Source: Chara braunii
Taxonomy: Eukaryota; Streptophyta; Charophyceae; Charales; Characeae
NCBI GenBank assembly: GCA_003427395.1
Contig: BFEA01000043.1
Span: forward strand, 1,845,806 to 1,890,720
Direction of reading: 5' to 3'
DNA: 44,915 nt
The notes under the pieces were generated by a model that was not told where the DNA came from, searched no databases, and saw only the letters and a program-made list of their open reading frames with translations. Each line of letters opens with the position of its first letter. Position 1 is the stretch's first letter. The position numbers and the translations under genes were made by a program. This document shows positions 23,106-33,436 of this stretch, in pieces.

Positions 23106-23929
23106 CATTGGTGCGGTAACGATACAGTGTGTTGTACGGTGACAACACAGGCTGCTACGACTTAAACCGATAATTCCCAGGTTCGACATTGTTATGGCGA
23201 CGACATAGACCCTTACTGGTTGTGACAACTATATCTGGTGTAATTAGTGGGTTGGCACGTCTGTAGGCCTCCGAGGCTAGGTACAATCTCTCCAGGAACG
23301 GACACGACGCAGGTATAGTTCGGGACCTACCTGGCACAGTTATTTCCTTGTTTCCTGATGCGGTACTTCGGTGCAGTTCGGGACCGCTAGTGCGGCCAGG
23401 CCTTACGTGGAAACCATTGTGTCGGTGCTTGAGGCTGCGAGTGCCTCCTGTCCGCTGAGGCCACTGTGCGGGCTGCATACCACATATAGTCAAGCCAGTG
23501 AAGTGTCAGGGGGGATTCAGCAGTTGCGGAGACCAGGGGGACCAGGGCGAACTGGTGGGAGTGACCAAGGCGACCGTTGTCACAGCAGGGGCGAAGACCA
23601 GAGGGACAGCAGCGCACAGACTGCGACCGCAGGGAACGCAACCCACGAGTCCGTGCTCGTCCATGGGGCGCTGGTGCTGTCACGGTGGTTACAGTAGGTG
23701 ATGATGACGTCAACAGTCTGACGCGCTGGTAATCGAGCATCGGCAGCTACACGTAAGTTGGCAATAGGGAGCTATTGTATCTGCAACTCTTATCCACTCA
23801 CCTGCCCTACTATCCCACACTTGCAGGCTGGGCCCGTAGAGAGAGGAGGACAATGCGTTGGAGTTGGTGAAGCGGGGGCGTGCTTGAACACCGCACATCT
23901 ACTGTGTGTGAGTGCGTCTGAATGGTAGA

Positions 23930-24348
23930 GAGGGACTTTGTATGATAAAACGAGACTGAGTATGAGAGAGAGGGGTTGTTCAGAGTGAAAGAGAGAGTGC
24001 ATAGTGAGGGAGAGAGTGTGCAGTGACAATGAGAGTGCAGAGTGTGAGAGAGAGTGCATAGTGAGGGAGAGAGTGTGCAGTGACAGAGAGAGTGCAGAGT
24101 GTGAAATAGAGTGTGAGAGTGAGAGACTGTGCAGTGCGAGAAAGAGAGACTGTGCGGAGTGAGAGGAAGAGACTGTGTGTGTGCGCTGTGTGTGAGAGAG
24201 GGTGTGCGCTGTGTGTGAGAGAGTTGTGTGCGCGTGAGAAAGAGAGGGAGTGTGTTGATGGGGGAAGAGCAGAGAGAGTCAATGTGAGAAAGTGAGAGGG
24301 TGAAGGAGAGTGATTGAGAGATTTTTTAATTTATTTATTTATGTATTC

Positions 24349-24436
<88 letters not shown>
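23930..24436 (+). repeat. GA/GTG-rich tandem tract, then (TG)n and (GA)n
   Basis: GTGAGAGAGAGTGCAGAGTG-type words repeat irregularly from about 23960 to 24320, followed by a (TG)n run near 24351-24374 and a (GA)n run to 24436. Leu/Ser- and Arg/Glu-rich frames here are artefacts. Confidence 0.85.
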
Positions 24437-24437
<1 letters not shown>

Positions 24438-25154
24438 CTGCAGAGAAAGAAGTCTGGTCACCACAATTGACCTATCTAAAAACTATTTGCTGTAAGTTCT
24501 CAGAAAACGAGTAGAGTTTCGGTTGAAACTCAAGATGATGTATAACAAACGCTCATGACTTGTAGCGTGAGCTTCCAAATGAAGATCGGGTTTCGCGCAG
24601 GTAAGGGGGATTTGAAAACAAAGGTATTGACCGTTGGGATTTCGATTCTGGGAATGCCACGACATCATAGCACTCGATCCCACACGTGCCACTTAGATAA
24701 AAAAGGGTTTTTTTTCCATTTCGAGTGAGGTTGAACGGTTGGATGGGGAGACTGGGAACATGTGGATTGAATGAGAACCCGAGGGTAGTATCTGGGAGAG
24801 AAGAGAAGGCGTGGAGATGACTATTGCAGTGAGCTCTCCCTGGAATACCTGGAACAGAGCCCGTGAGTTGACACATTGTTTACACTTGATTGGCGTGTCT
24901 GAAACTGAATCTGCAGTTTGCAGCTCACTCTTGATTGGTTCGCTTGGAACCAAGCCAGCGGACTGGCTCGCTAATTACTCTCCCTGAAATTATTTATTTA
25001 TTTATTTATTTGTTAATTTATTTATTTATCTCGAGGATCACACTTTTATCATATGATTTCGAAGTAGATCTCGTTACTCAGCTTCCAGAGCGGCGAGAGA
25101 GACTGTGCAGGTAAGTGAGGGTGAAAAGAGAGAAAATGGTAGTGCAGATCACTT

Positions 25155-25425
25155 CAGGCAGCAGCCTCTCATTGGCGGGTCAGGCAGCAGCCGCTCATTG
25201 GCGGGTCAGGCAGCAGCCGCTCATTGGCGGGTCAGGCAGCAGCAGGCAGCAGCCTCTCATTCGCAGATCAGGTAGCGGCCTTTGATTGGGAGATCAGGCA
25301 ACATCTGCTCATTGGCTAATCAAATAGCAGCCACTCATTGGCTGGTCCTGCACTCTTTTCCCATTGGCCGATCAGGCAATGGCCACTCATTGGTTGATCA
25401 GAGACTCTCTACTCATTGGCAGATC
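25155..25425 (+). repeat. 26-bp tandem array carrying ATTGG (inverse CCAAT)
   Basis: CTCATTGGCGGGTCAGGCAGCAGCC-type units. ATTGG occurs at about 25171, 25197, 25223, 25285, 25311, 25337, 25362, 25389 and 25414, with ATTCG at 25259. Spacing is 25-27 bp except where a short insertion of CAGCAGG lies near 25241. CCAAT is the core bound by NF-Y. No promoter context is evident. Confidence 0.8.
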
Positions 25426-25549
25426 ATTCGCATAGTGCATTCGCAGCAGGCATTTCAACCCCCCCACTCCCCTGCTGGTCGCTGAGGATCTCGGAAGCGG
25501 GCGCAACGAGTGACAGGCGCTGTTGCCCTTGGCTTCAGCGAGCGGCAGG

Positions 25550-26500
25550 CGACCCCTCCCCGGGTTTCCTCACACCGATGCACTCGGCAACGTCCCAATC
25601 AGACACCTCCTAATCGAAAGCTATGACCACGCTAGCCCTCATACACCCCCGCCTCTCCAAACCATTTCACTATCTGCTTGATAACCCCCCCTCCCCAAAG
25701 TGCAGTATTTCCCCTACCTGATCTAAATATACACCTTTGTCGTATATCGATTCCCGTCTTCTCATATACAACAATCAACTTTCGTAGCATCCCGAGAAAG
25801 GTTTCCTCGTTTTCCCCTGGCTCCTTCAACCGAATAAAAAAACACCCTCCTTGCTGACCTGTCTTTGTATATCAATGTTTTACTACACAATTAGTAATAT
25901 ACTAATATCTATCTCCTTAAATTGTAACCGCAATCCCTCCCCACATCGTTGCCAACTCTCCCATAGATACAAGAACATCGCCGCATCCCGATAAACTTCA
26001 ACATCTGGCATCCTCTTTAATCTCCTTATCCTGTTACACATGTAATTGATCACCATACTCAACTTTTCCCAATTCCGCGGTCGTACAAACTCTTCCGTCA
26101 CACCCCTAGTCAATGCGTACTCTCGATAAGCCTTGTGAAACGCCTTCACCCTTCCACTTTGGTAAGGATCGTCCTCTCTCCCCATTAACCTAAAGCTACA
26201 ACTCAGACAATTCACAACGCCATCTACTTTAGCAGGTGACACCATTGGCTCCCCGTCTGAATCGGAGGTAAGACATTGACTCTCTATCTCAACCAACCAT
26301 TGGCTACTCAAGAAGGATAAAATATTGAAGTCACTGCACTCCATGAAACCTTGCCCGACATTGTTGCGATCAAGCCATTCATTAAGACAAAAAAAAAGCT
26401 TCTTCATTCCATTCCGCCATCGCCGTCCATGACCAAATTCTTTAATCAAGGCACTACTCCATTCAAACCCTGCTTCGTACCTCCCAACAATTTACGGAGT
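25550..26500 (-). pseudogene. Tyrosine recombinase pseudogene (Crypton/DIRS-like)
   Basis: Read on the minus strand, a frame from about 26497 (RYEAGFEWSSALIKEFGHG) to 25883 contains RNWEKLSMVINYM and RDAAMFLYLWESWQRCGE. This matches the usual start of a tyrosine-recombinase catalytic domain with its first catalytic Arg (in WQRCGE). After a break, 25829-25600 gives RCIFRSGRGN, IVKWFGEAGVYEG, a TAG, then RGHSFRLGGV. The HSFR (25614-25625) is the H-x-x-R box. A TGA follows and I cannot find the catalytic Tyr. An upstream frame (RLRKLLGG) joins by a frameshift. Such recombinases mobilise Cryptons and DIRS-like elements; this copy is dead. Family level is fairly secure, subclass is not. Confidence 0.6.
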
Positions 26501-26609
26501 CGCTCGCTTCTGATGCCAACTGCCATCACTCATTTGCTAGTTCCACCATTCCCTGCAAGATTTCATTGCCACTTGCAGGATGATGGGGTGATTGGGGTGG
26601 TCTAGGAGG

Positions 26610-27311
26610 TGTGTGGGCCTGCGGCCGCAACTCTTTGACTCTCATCCAAGTGATGTGGCATCATCAGCGGTACAACTTTTTTCTATTATATCTGGATTTG
26701 TCTTGTGCAGGATTTGTCCTACGCTGCTACGCAAGCACCAATGGGTGACCTCAGTTCGGTTGGCTCGGTTTGGCCGGTCCCTACCGGGTCCACCCCACTT
26801 CCCCAACTGTCTTTTCAGGAACCCGCTATGAGCTCTCCACGGTTGTTCTTCTTCATCTAGGTTGAAAATGTTTTGAGAATTTCTCTTCTGAGCCTTTTCA
26901 AGATTCACGGTGGGATTGTGCTCTTTTCAGCATCTACGATCAAGATCAACAGTCCAGAGAACTCACCCGAGATGCAGGAGGGCCTCACTGGGTCAACCAT
27001 TGCCACTCCCCTGTGTGGCGACTGTATATGTAACCGGTTGAGGACCGGTCGCTTCAGGTTGCGAAGATTCGCATGGAGCGCCCTCAGGAGTTGGTCCACC
27101 TGCCCTTGTGCTCATTGCATAGGAACACGGTCAGCCACTCGCTGGATGAGAGCTCGTTTTCTTCGTCAATTTTTGCAAAGTGGTCTCGCCCACCCATCAT
27201 AATTCCCTCGGTGTGTGGGCCTGCGGCCGCAACTCTTTAACTCTCATCCAAGTGATTTGGCATCATCAGCAGTATGACTTTTTTCTATTATATTTGGATT
27301 TGTCCTGTGCA
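26610..27311 (+). mobile_element. TRIM-like unit: 100-bp TG..CA direct repeats
   Basis: Direct repeats at 26610-26709 and 27212-27311, each 100 bp and about 93 percent identical, start TGTGTGGGCC and end TGTGCA, the LTR signature TG..CA. They enclose about 500 bp made almost wholly of dispersed-repeat copy 2. I found no tRNA primer-binding site, no clear polypurine tract and no target-site duplication (flanks GGAGG and ATACC). A tandem duplication is therefore an equal explanation. Confidence 0.45.
26732..27177 (+). repeat. Dispersed ~450-bp repeat, copy 2
   Basis: Homologous end to end with 2946-3410. Both copies keep the ACCGGTTGAGGACCGGT hairpin and a minus-strand frame ending LDAEKSTIPP or VDAEKSTIPP. 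Unlike copy 1, it is bracketed by the 100-bp direct repeats. Confidence 0.8.
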
Positions 27312-27725
27312 ATACCTGTCGAATCTGGACAGGACGACCTTTCTGGCCTTTTTAATTGCCATTATAGTATTTTGGGTAACCCCCTAGCAGCCACATCCGT
27401 GCTCAAGCCTCCAACGAGGGAACATGAGGGAGCTGCACCCACTAGCAGGTGCGGTACGTGCTACAGCAGGTGGGCGATACCGGGCAGGGGTCAGTCGGTA
27501 GGATCAGGACCGAGCTTCTTTGATGGGTCAGTCACTGTGCTTCCCATTCGGTACCCTCCCCCTATGAACATCAACAGTCTCTGCTCAATGTCACTCGGGG
27601 GGACCAATGACATATCTCCCAATGGCGGGCGTCAAGCTTGCCCAGGAAGGTACATGAGGCCAATGGGGATCGAACCCAAGACCTCCTGAATGCCACTTGC
27701 GTGCCTTACCAACTGAGCTAGGCCG
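27312..27725 (-). mobile_element. tRNA-derived SINE, copy 1 (minus)
   Basis: The minus strand starts GGCCTAGCTCAGTTGGTAAG (box A, near 27723) and has GGGTTCGATCCCC (box B, about 27662-27675), giving a recognisable but degenerate tRNA head. The body runs to CCTGTCCAGATTCGACAGG near 27312. It aligns with the plus-strand copy at 36526 over its full ~400 bp. Box A and box B are the pol III internal promoter. The 3' end abuts the 100-bp direct repeat ending at 27311. Confidence 0.8.
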
Positions 27726-28790
27726 CTGGATGGGAGAACCTTTTTTGAGACCACCTCAGGGCACGCTCATAATATGTATGAAAATGGGGAGGGCCGATTT
27801 GCGGATTTGCGGTAGGGGCCGGTCACACCGTGTCCCGGATTCGGGAAGGACACGATAGCGACCTGGCACACGGTGTTGCAGTTTTTGAGGTCGCCAGTCA
27901 CACGGTGCCTGCCGCAATTCCTCATAATTTATTTTTTCTTTCTTTTTTTTCCCCTTTGGATGTTAGAGCTGGTCGTTCGCACCAACAGGTGGTGCTTCAA
28001 AAGTATGTCCTTGAACTGTGCTTGCGCTCACTTACCGCCTGCTGTTGCGTGTCCACTTGCCGATGAGAGTATGAGGTGTCAATGGAGTATGATCAGCGGA
28101 CGCAATGTTACTGACACCGGTCATGTCACAGATTCCTGGTATTGACAGTTGCTGTGGGGGCAGCCGAGTGGTGGGCACACAACAACTTCTTGCAAAATAA
28201 ACCTCAACATTAGAGTTGTTGATAGCATGTTTTTGCCAATATGCAAAATAAGGTTTCTAACAATTAGGCTTAGCTTCATTTGAAGTCATCGTTGTTACCC
28301 ATGAAAGATTATAATTTGCAACATTCTTTGTGTTATTTGCGAGTTAGTAAGGAGGGACGCAAGGTATGTGATGTTTTGATTTTTCGCTCTTAAACAACTC
28401 TCAATGATTGTTCTTATCGTCCCATATGACTTTCATGATGATTGCCCTGATTAGTTAAGCTACATACAACCAGTTGCTCTCTTGACTACTGAACTCTTTA
28501 TGTAACCCCAAAATTATCCACTTGTCTGTCCCTTGAAGATTCCCCTTGTTTATCTTATTCCAATGCTTGATCCATCAATCCCATATGCGTCTGGACGCTA
28601 GGCAGGTCATCCACAGGTGACGATTAGTCTCCCACATCCATTTCCAGCAGACACAGCTCAATGGTACGATCATTCCTTTATTAACCAGGAATACAATACG
28701 TTTTGTTTTTTTGTTTTTTTTTCAAACAAACAACCCGAGCGGATGCAAGGGGTGCTGATAAGAGCAGACACCACTAGCACTCCCGGGGAG
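27726..28790. other. No gene seen
   Basis: Short frames only. A direct word pair GCGGATTTGCGG lies near 27800, and ACACGGTG words recur at 27824-27907. Nothing else is recognised. Confidence 0.5.
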
Positions 28791-28848
28791 GCTCCATCTA
28801 TTGGTGGGGAGCAACACCTGCTGAAAACCAGGTCCAGCGTCCCTTGAC
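28791..28848 (+). repeat. 58-bp dispersed motif, copy 1
   Basis: GCTCCATCTATTG followed by GGGAGC, ACCTGCTG and AAACC-GGTCCAGCGTCCC. It matches 31328-31385 closely and also shares its last part with the flanks of the 99-bp palindromic elements at 35340 and 36164. Confidence 0.7.
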
Positions 28849-30000
28849 ATTGTTAAGTCTCTGCCTTTTTAAACCTTATACCCTATCAGATACCACATGC
28901 TTGATCCTTGGAGCCCAGGGGTCTAAGGGTCCGCAAATGAAATGGACTACAATGCAATGCAATGCGATGCAATGCAGTGCAATAGAGAGCAACACACTAA
29001 GGAGAGCATTTGCTAGTATATCTGAGTCTGTCTTGTCCATCACTGGTTGCGTGAGAATCTCTTGTCCTGTGGACCGCTCTGTCGCATTGGTTGCATTATC
29101 CCTTCTGTGGGCTGCATTCGTGGTCGTAGGACCCAATTTGCTAGGATGCGTCTGTCTTCCGAGTCATAGTTCCAGTTAATGTTCTCCTTTGCGGGGTGTT
29201 GTTGCTGCTGTCTGTTCCTGCCATTTTGTTAGGACCTTGTGACTCCTCCGCTCTGCTCTTGTTGTGGCTTTTGTTGGCGTCAACCCAGGTCGATTGCTGG
29301 TCCCTGTACTGGTTTTCCGGTCCCACCTCTTGCAGTTGGTCTTCAGTTCCTGCTGCCCTATTATTGCTGGTTCTGTGGCGTGCTCAGTCCTGGAGACCTC
29401 CATTGTCACCAACAACCTGGACTGGTGGGTTGGAGGGAGGGGGGGGGGGAGGGGGGGGAGGGGGGGGGGCAACACGTGAAGGCAGAGGGGATGGGACCTG
29501 GTAGGTGGGGTGGGCGAGGTACGTGCGGGGACCATCTGTAACCAGCACAAAGTTGGTTTGTAGGTATGTGACTTCGAACTCACTGAAGGGTTTGCATTGC
29601 CAAGTGGGTTATATGGCCCTCCATGGCTTCTGGTGGATGTTGAGCACATAGTCCAGTTCTGAAAAGATCATATTTGGGTCCTGCCATAGCTGGCAATAGT
29701 TATCAATTATGGTTTGTCTGATTGCGTGGTCCTGCTGTTCCCCGATGTCCTGTTTTAAGGACTTCCATGCTTCTTGTGTATGAGATCTGACGATGTCATA
29801 GATCGCCTGTTGTGTTTGCTGTAGCCCAAATCTATGATCTTTCCTTTCAAATGAGCATCTGGCTCTCCAGGCCAACATAAGGATATTATGCAGTCTCGTG
29901 TAAGAGAAGAGGTTAGTTGCAAACAGGGACCATCGGTCCAGTAAATGTCGATTCTTGACCAGCAGCAGGAGGCCCAGGTCCCATGGGATATGTGTGCCTG

Positions 30001-30292
30001 TTTTTTTTTTTTTTTTTTTTTTTTTTGGGGGGGGGGGNGGGGGGGGGGGGGGGGGAACACCCCCCACAGTGCTAGTGCTGCTGGTACAAGCAGACAACAC
30101 TAGCTATCAGTGAATAAAATAGAAATTTGATAATAACCACTTAATTAATATAAATGCAAATCTTCATCATCAATAAATATATAAATACATATTCGAATGG
30201 ACAACTTTATCAATTTAATAGATTGTATTGACCATATACTAGTAGAATGAAAGTTATTACTTTCAAAAGAAAAAATATTGATAGCTGTTTCT
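30001..30292 (-). mobile_element. Poly(A)-ended insertion inside the LINE relic
   Basis: The LINE frame breaks at ENLVLQ (minus, near 30293) and resumes at GTHIPWDLGL (near 29999). The ~290 bp between is AT-rich and, on the minus strand, ends in poly(C) and then poly(A). This is the form expected for a retroposed fragment. One N lies in the homopolymer, so its length is uncertain. Confidence 0.55.
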
Positions 30293-31218
30293 GGAGGACA
30301 AGATTCTCTGTGTCTGTAAGGGCATGAAATGCTACATCCCACCACTTCGACAGTTGCTTAACCATTGGGCATGCCAGCAAGCAATGTTCGATTGTTGCTC
30401 TAGCAGGCGGCGTTGCTCTCCCACGGTATGTGCAAATGGGAGACAGTAGCCCCTTTTGCTCCAAGTCCGCTCTTGACATGAGCCAATCCGGGGTGGGGAG
30501 GCAACGGTGCAGAATCTGCCACTGCAGGGATTTGAGATTGGTAGGCATAATCTTAGCGTACTTGGGCCATGGTAGGTGATCCAGTAGTTTTGGGTCCATC
30601 GATGAGTCTTGTGCCCGTCTTTGTGAGCTCACTTAATCAATTGGCAAATCCGATCTTGAGGCTCCATTAGCCCTTTGACCGTGTACTCCCACACGTGCAT
30701 GGGCTTTGTACCAGGCTATTCCCATTCAGCCAGATCAAACGGCAGCCTGGCAATCGGGGTTGTGGGCTCGTACACAAAGAAGCCGTTGTCGGCATCTCCT
30801 ACTACTCTAATGAGCATTAGCCCTTCCCACATCTCATTTGCATCCAGGCCGTCATTCCTCGTCAGTTTAGGGAACCTAGCCCCCGGCACCTGCAGTTTGT
30901 GGGCATGTAAAGTACAGCGGCCTTCATCATTCCGTCTGACTTTGTATACGATGTGCGGAAGGGGCAAATCTGCATATCTTATTACCGAGTCATTCGGCGG
31001 TACCGCAGGACCCTTTGCGAGGACCCGTCTCCAGGCAAGGGGGAATGCTTCCCTCAGTTGGAGCATTTTGTTTTCCGCGTTCTTGGCGTGCTTCAGTTTT
31101 CGTTGCAGCTGGTTCGCCGTGGCCCAGTCAGCTCTCGCCGGGTCCCACAGGTCTCCTACCGTGAACACCCCTTTCTTGGCCCATGTGCGCCAAGCGGAGT
31201 TTGCCATTAGCTTAAAGG

Positions 31219-31850
31219 GGGTGCCCTTCCTTTTTTTTTTTTTTTTTTTTTGGAAAGCCCATGTGATATCCCTCTATCCTGGCGGTGGTAAAAGAACCGC
31301 CAAGATTGAGGGCTTATCTGTCGGGCTGCTCCATCTATTGTTTGGGAGCGGCACCTGCTGGAAACCGGGTCCAGCGTCCCATTGATACATCATGTAGCAC
31401 ATAGATTGGTGACTGTGGGTTCCTGAGGCTGTGCTCCTCATCCCGGGGCTCTGTTGTCCCATGGAACTGCTAGTGTCACCCATCCCCTTGTTGGAGCACC
31501 CCTTATCCCTAAGCCCAGCCCTATTTCAGCAGTCCCCCTGTTTGGTTATTGCTGTGACTGACCCTTGAATCCACAGCAGGCCCTCTGTTCTAACCGTGTT
31601 CTATCAATGATTGTGTGCAGTCCCATATCCTGTGTGCTATTCTGTCTGTCTTCCGTTCAGTGTTTGGAGGGGCGAAAACCTCTTCAGCCTGGACCCGGTG
31701 CCAGTTACCTGCAATGCTCACTAATTCCACCTTCTCCCCAACAGGAGTCGGTCCAGCATCCCTACAGAGACAGACTTTGCCTACACATGTATGACTGTTA
31801 CCTTCATATTCTGCTAAGAGCAGGTGTCTTTCCCCTACCCACCAACCTAC
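31219..31850 (-). mobile_element. Second poly(A)-ended insertion inside the LINE relic
   Basis: LINE coding stops after DKARFVSAG (minus, near 31860) and resumes at RKGTPFKLMANSAW just after a poly(A) run (plus-strand T run 31231-31251). The inserted ~630 bp carries the 58-bp dispersed motif at 31328-31385. A retroposed transcript or a SINE-like element would fit; no target-site duplication was found. Confidence 0.45.
31328..31385 (+). repeat. 58-bp dispersed motif, copy 2
   Basis: GCTCCATCTATTGTTTGGGA then CACCTGCTGGAAACCGGGTC and CAGCGTCCC. Its GCTGGAAACCGG/GTCCAGCGTCCC junction looks like the sequence around the 99-bp palindromic elements with the palindrome absent. Confidence 0.7.
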
Positions 31851-32364
31851 CTCCTTACTGATACCTGCATTCCTGCAGAAACAAACCTTGCCTTGTCAGG
31901 GTCTTCGAATAGAGGTTGGCGCCACACATTCTGCCACCTGGAGGGAGGTTGTTTCTGCTGTGGTCCCCATAGCCTCCACAGCTTGATCATATTGGGCCAC
32001 AGTGGGTTGTTGTTTATATCAATTCTGGTTGCTTGGGCTGGGGTGTCCCCATGTCTTTGTTGCTGGGGGGAGTTTCTTGATGGGGGCCTGGCTTCCTTCC
32101 CTGCAGTGTCCCTGCTGGACAGTCGCTTGATTCTTCTTTTGTCATCTTATCCAGTTTCTTTTTTTTTGGGCTTATCCACTTTCTACTTTTTTTTTTTCCC
32201 TACTTTCTGTTGGGGACGAATCACCAGCTTTGGTTGGTCCCTTACATGTTTGTTTCAATTCACAGAATGCCGCTGTCAAAACGTAGCTGTGTACCTGGTC
32301 CCCAAGAAGACATCCAGTCGGCGAGCTTTTTCCATCCTCCCCCCGGCCCCCACCTACGGGCGTT

Positions 32365-32472
32365 GCCACACCACACTCGAAATGTGCAAAATGAGAATGA
32401 ACTCCCCGCTAGAACATGACCAGATGCACCGGCCACATTTTTGTCTTTTTCACACTTCGAGAGTGGTGTGGC
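32365..32472. mobile_element. MITE with GCCACACCAC-CTCGAAA ends (108 bp)
   Basis: The left end GCCACACCACACTCGAAA and right end TTCGAGAGTGGTGTGGC are near-perfect inverted repeats. The same ends bound a 254-bp element at 41328-41581. Several further TTCGAGAGT and ACTCTCGAA copies lie at 32525-32900, including ACTCTCGAAACGTCGAGAGT (32613-32632) and a palindrome near 32876-32897. They may be further fragments of the family. Confidence 0.6.
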
Positions 32473-32524
32473 GAGGACCTATGTGGGCAGTTTCCCCCCT
32501 GCCCCCCCCTCTTTTTCATTCCAT

Positions 32525-32900
32525 TTTCGAGAGTGGGACGTGGCTGCACTTGCTCTCAATCGGAAACTCTCGAAACCCGATCGAGAGCTGTCAGCGGGCA
32601 CTCTATATCGCCACTCTCGAAACGTCGAGAGTAGCCCGCCTGCAAAACACGAATTTACAAGTGTCCTCGGGAGTTGCCCGCCGACTGGCTCGTTTTTCGA
32701 GAGTGGACCTCCTGTTCCAGCGGCCAGACTTTGTCCCGTAGTGCAGTGGTGCAGCCCTTCAGTCGAGTAGGACGACTCCCAGGGTTTCGGGAATTCATCT
32801 AGTGTCACAGGTTCTGGAGTAAGCGCAGCGAAGGAGTGTATTTCGAGAGTCTGGCCTCTCTGACAATGCTAGTCGAACTCTCGAAATATTTCGAGAGTCT
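32525..32900. promoter_or_regulatory. Cluster of TTCGAGAGT / ACTCTCGAA motifs upstream of TL29-like gene
   Basis: At least eight occurrences in both orientations lie at about 32525, 32565, 32581, 32613, 32624, 32695, 32842 and 32876 (a palindrome). They are 0.5-0.9 kb upstream of the first ATG. They could act as binding sites, but they match the ends of the MITE at 32365, so transposon debris is at least as likely. Confidence 0.35.
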
Positions 32901-33249
32901 AGAGTAGTGCAGAGAGGCCCTTAGCGTCGCATTTGGTGTCGCGTCGTCTCTCTTTCTTTTTTCTTTTTTTCCCGGGGTCGCGTCGTATCTCTCTCAGCCT
33001 TTTTCATCGGCTGGATTTGAACTCGCGGCCCGTCCTTCAACGGCTAAACATAAAGACACACACACACAAAAAAAAACCGCAGAACAAAAAAAACGGCCAC
33101 ACGTGTGCACCATTCGGCCACGAGGTTGGGTGCCCTGTCGAGCGCTTTGGCCTCAACGAGCTGTCAGTGGGTGACGCTCTGGGCGAGGAGGGGGAGGGAG
33201 GGGGGGGATGGGGCCGGGGGATGCCGCAGTTGAAAGCCGCGGAGTGACG

Positions 33250-33436
33250 GAGCAAGCAGGGCGGGTTTTGGGTGAGGAGGCGGATCGCTCCTGCGCGCCA
33301 TAGCCTGAGTGCTTGAGACGCCCCTGCTCCATTCGCCGACTTCCCCCGGCAAAGAAGAACACAAAAAAGAAAAGGGGCCGCTGAGAAAGAGGTGGGGGAG
33401 AAGAGGAAGAGGAGAGGTGTGGAAGAAGAGCAAGAG
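33250..33436 (+). promoter_or_regulatory. Likely core promoter and 5' leader of the TL29-like gene
   Basis: This GC-rich stretch precedes the first ATG. It has no obvious TATA box. From about 33380 it becomes a GAGAAGAGG-type purine-rich leader, common in plant 5' UTRs. The transcription start cannot be placed from sequence alone. Upstream, 32365-32900 carries many copies of TTCGAGAGT and its reverse complement, which may be either regulatory sites or transposon ends. Confidence 0.4.

Larger units (their letters stand above)
28950..32150 (-). mobile_element. LINE retrotransposon relic, C-terminal ORF2 part
   Basis: On the minus strand three coding blocks belong together: 32110-31850 (NNNPLWPNMIKLWRLWG, then WQNVWRQPLFEDPDKARF), 31207-30293 (MANSAWRTWAKKG, GDLWDPARADW, then LQWQILHRCLPTPDWLM and IEHCLLACPMVKQLSKWW) and 29999-29141 (HLLDRWSLFATN, LAWRARCSFERK, a TAA, then a Pro-rich and Thr/Asn-rich tail). 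The middle block is the zinc-binding module downstream of reverse transcriptase in plant LINEs (zf-RVT), with its second Cys replaced by Arg (ICTYR). The polymerase itself is missing. A GCATT-type tandem tail lies near 28955-28985. Frameshifts and stops show it is dead. Confidence 0.65.

Noticed and set aside
22300-23142. 146-, 137- and 125-codon plus-strand frames
   Set aside because: Explained by the 30-bp tandem repeat, whose period is divisible by three.
25100-25125. Consensus donor GTGCAG/GTAAGT after AGAGCGGCGAGAGAG
   Set aside because: No coding-like exon upstream; a single splice-like site is not enough.
27661-27724. Possible tRNA gene on the minus strand
   Set aside because: Boxes A and B are good, but the D and anticodon stems do not close, and the ~400-bp body recurs at 36526, so it is a SINE head.
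31824-32741. 305-codon plus-strand open frame, the longest in the window
   Set aside because: It runs antisense over LINE coding sequence and MITEs and is Cys/Leu/Ser/Phe-rich with no domain; it is a shadow frame.
32876-32897. Heat-shock element reading of the ACTCTCGAAATATTTCGAGA palindrome
   Set aside because: GAA and TTC are separated by four bases, where a heat-shock element needs two.
33005-33050. Box-B-like GAGTTCAAATCC on the minus strand
   Set aside because: No box A or cloverleaf at the right spacing.
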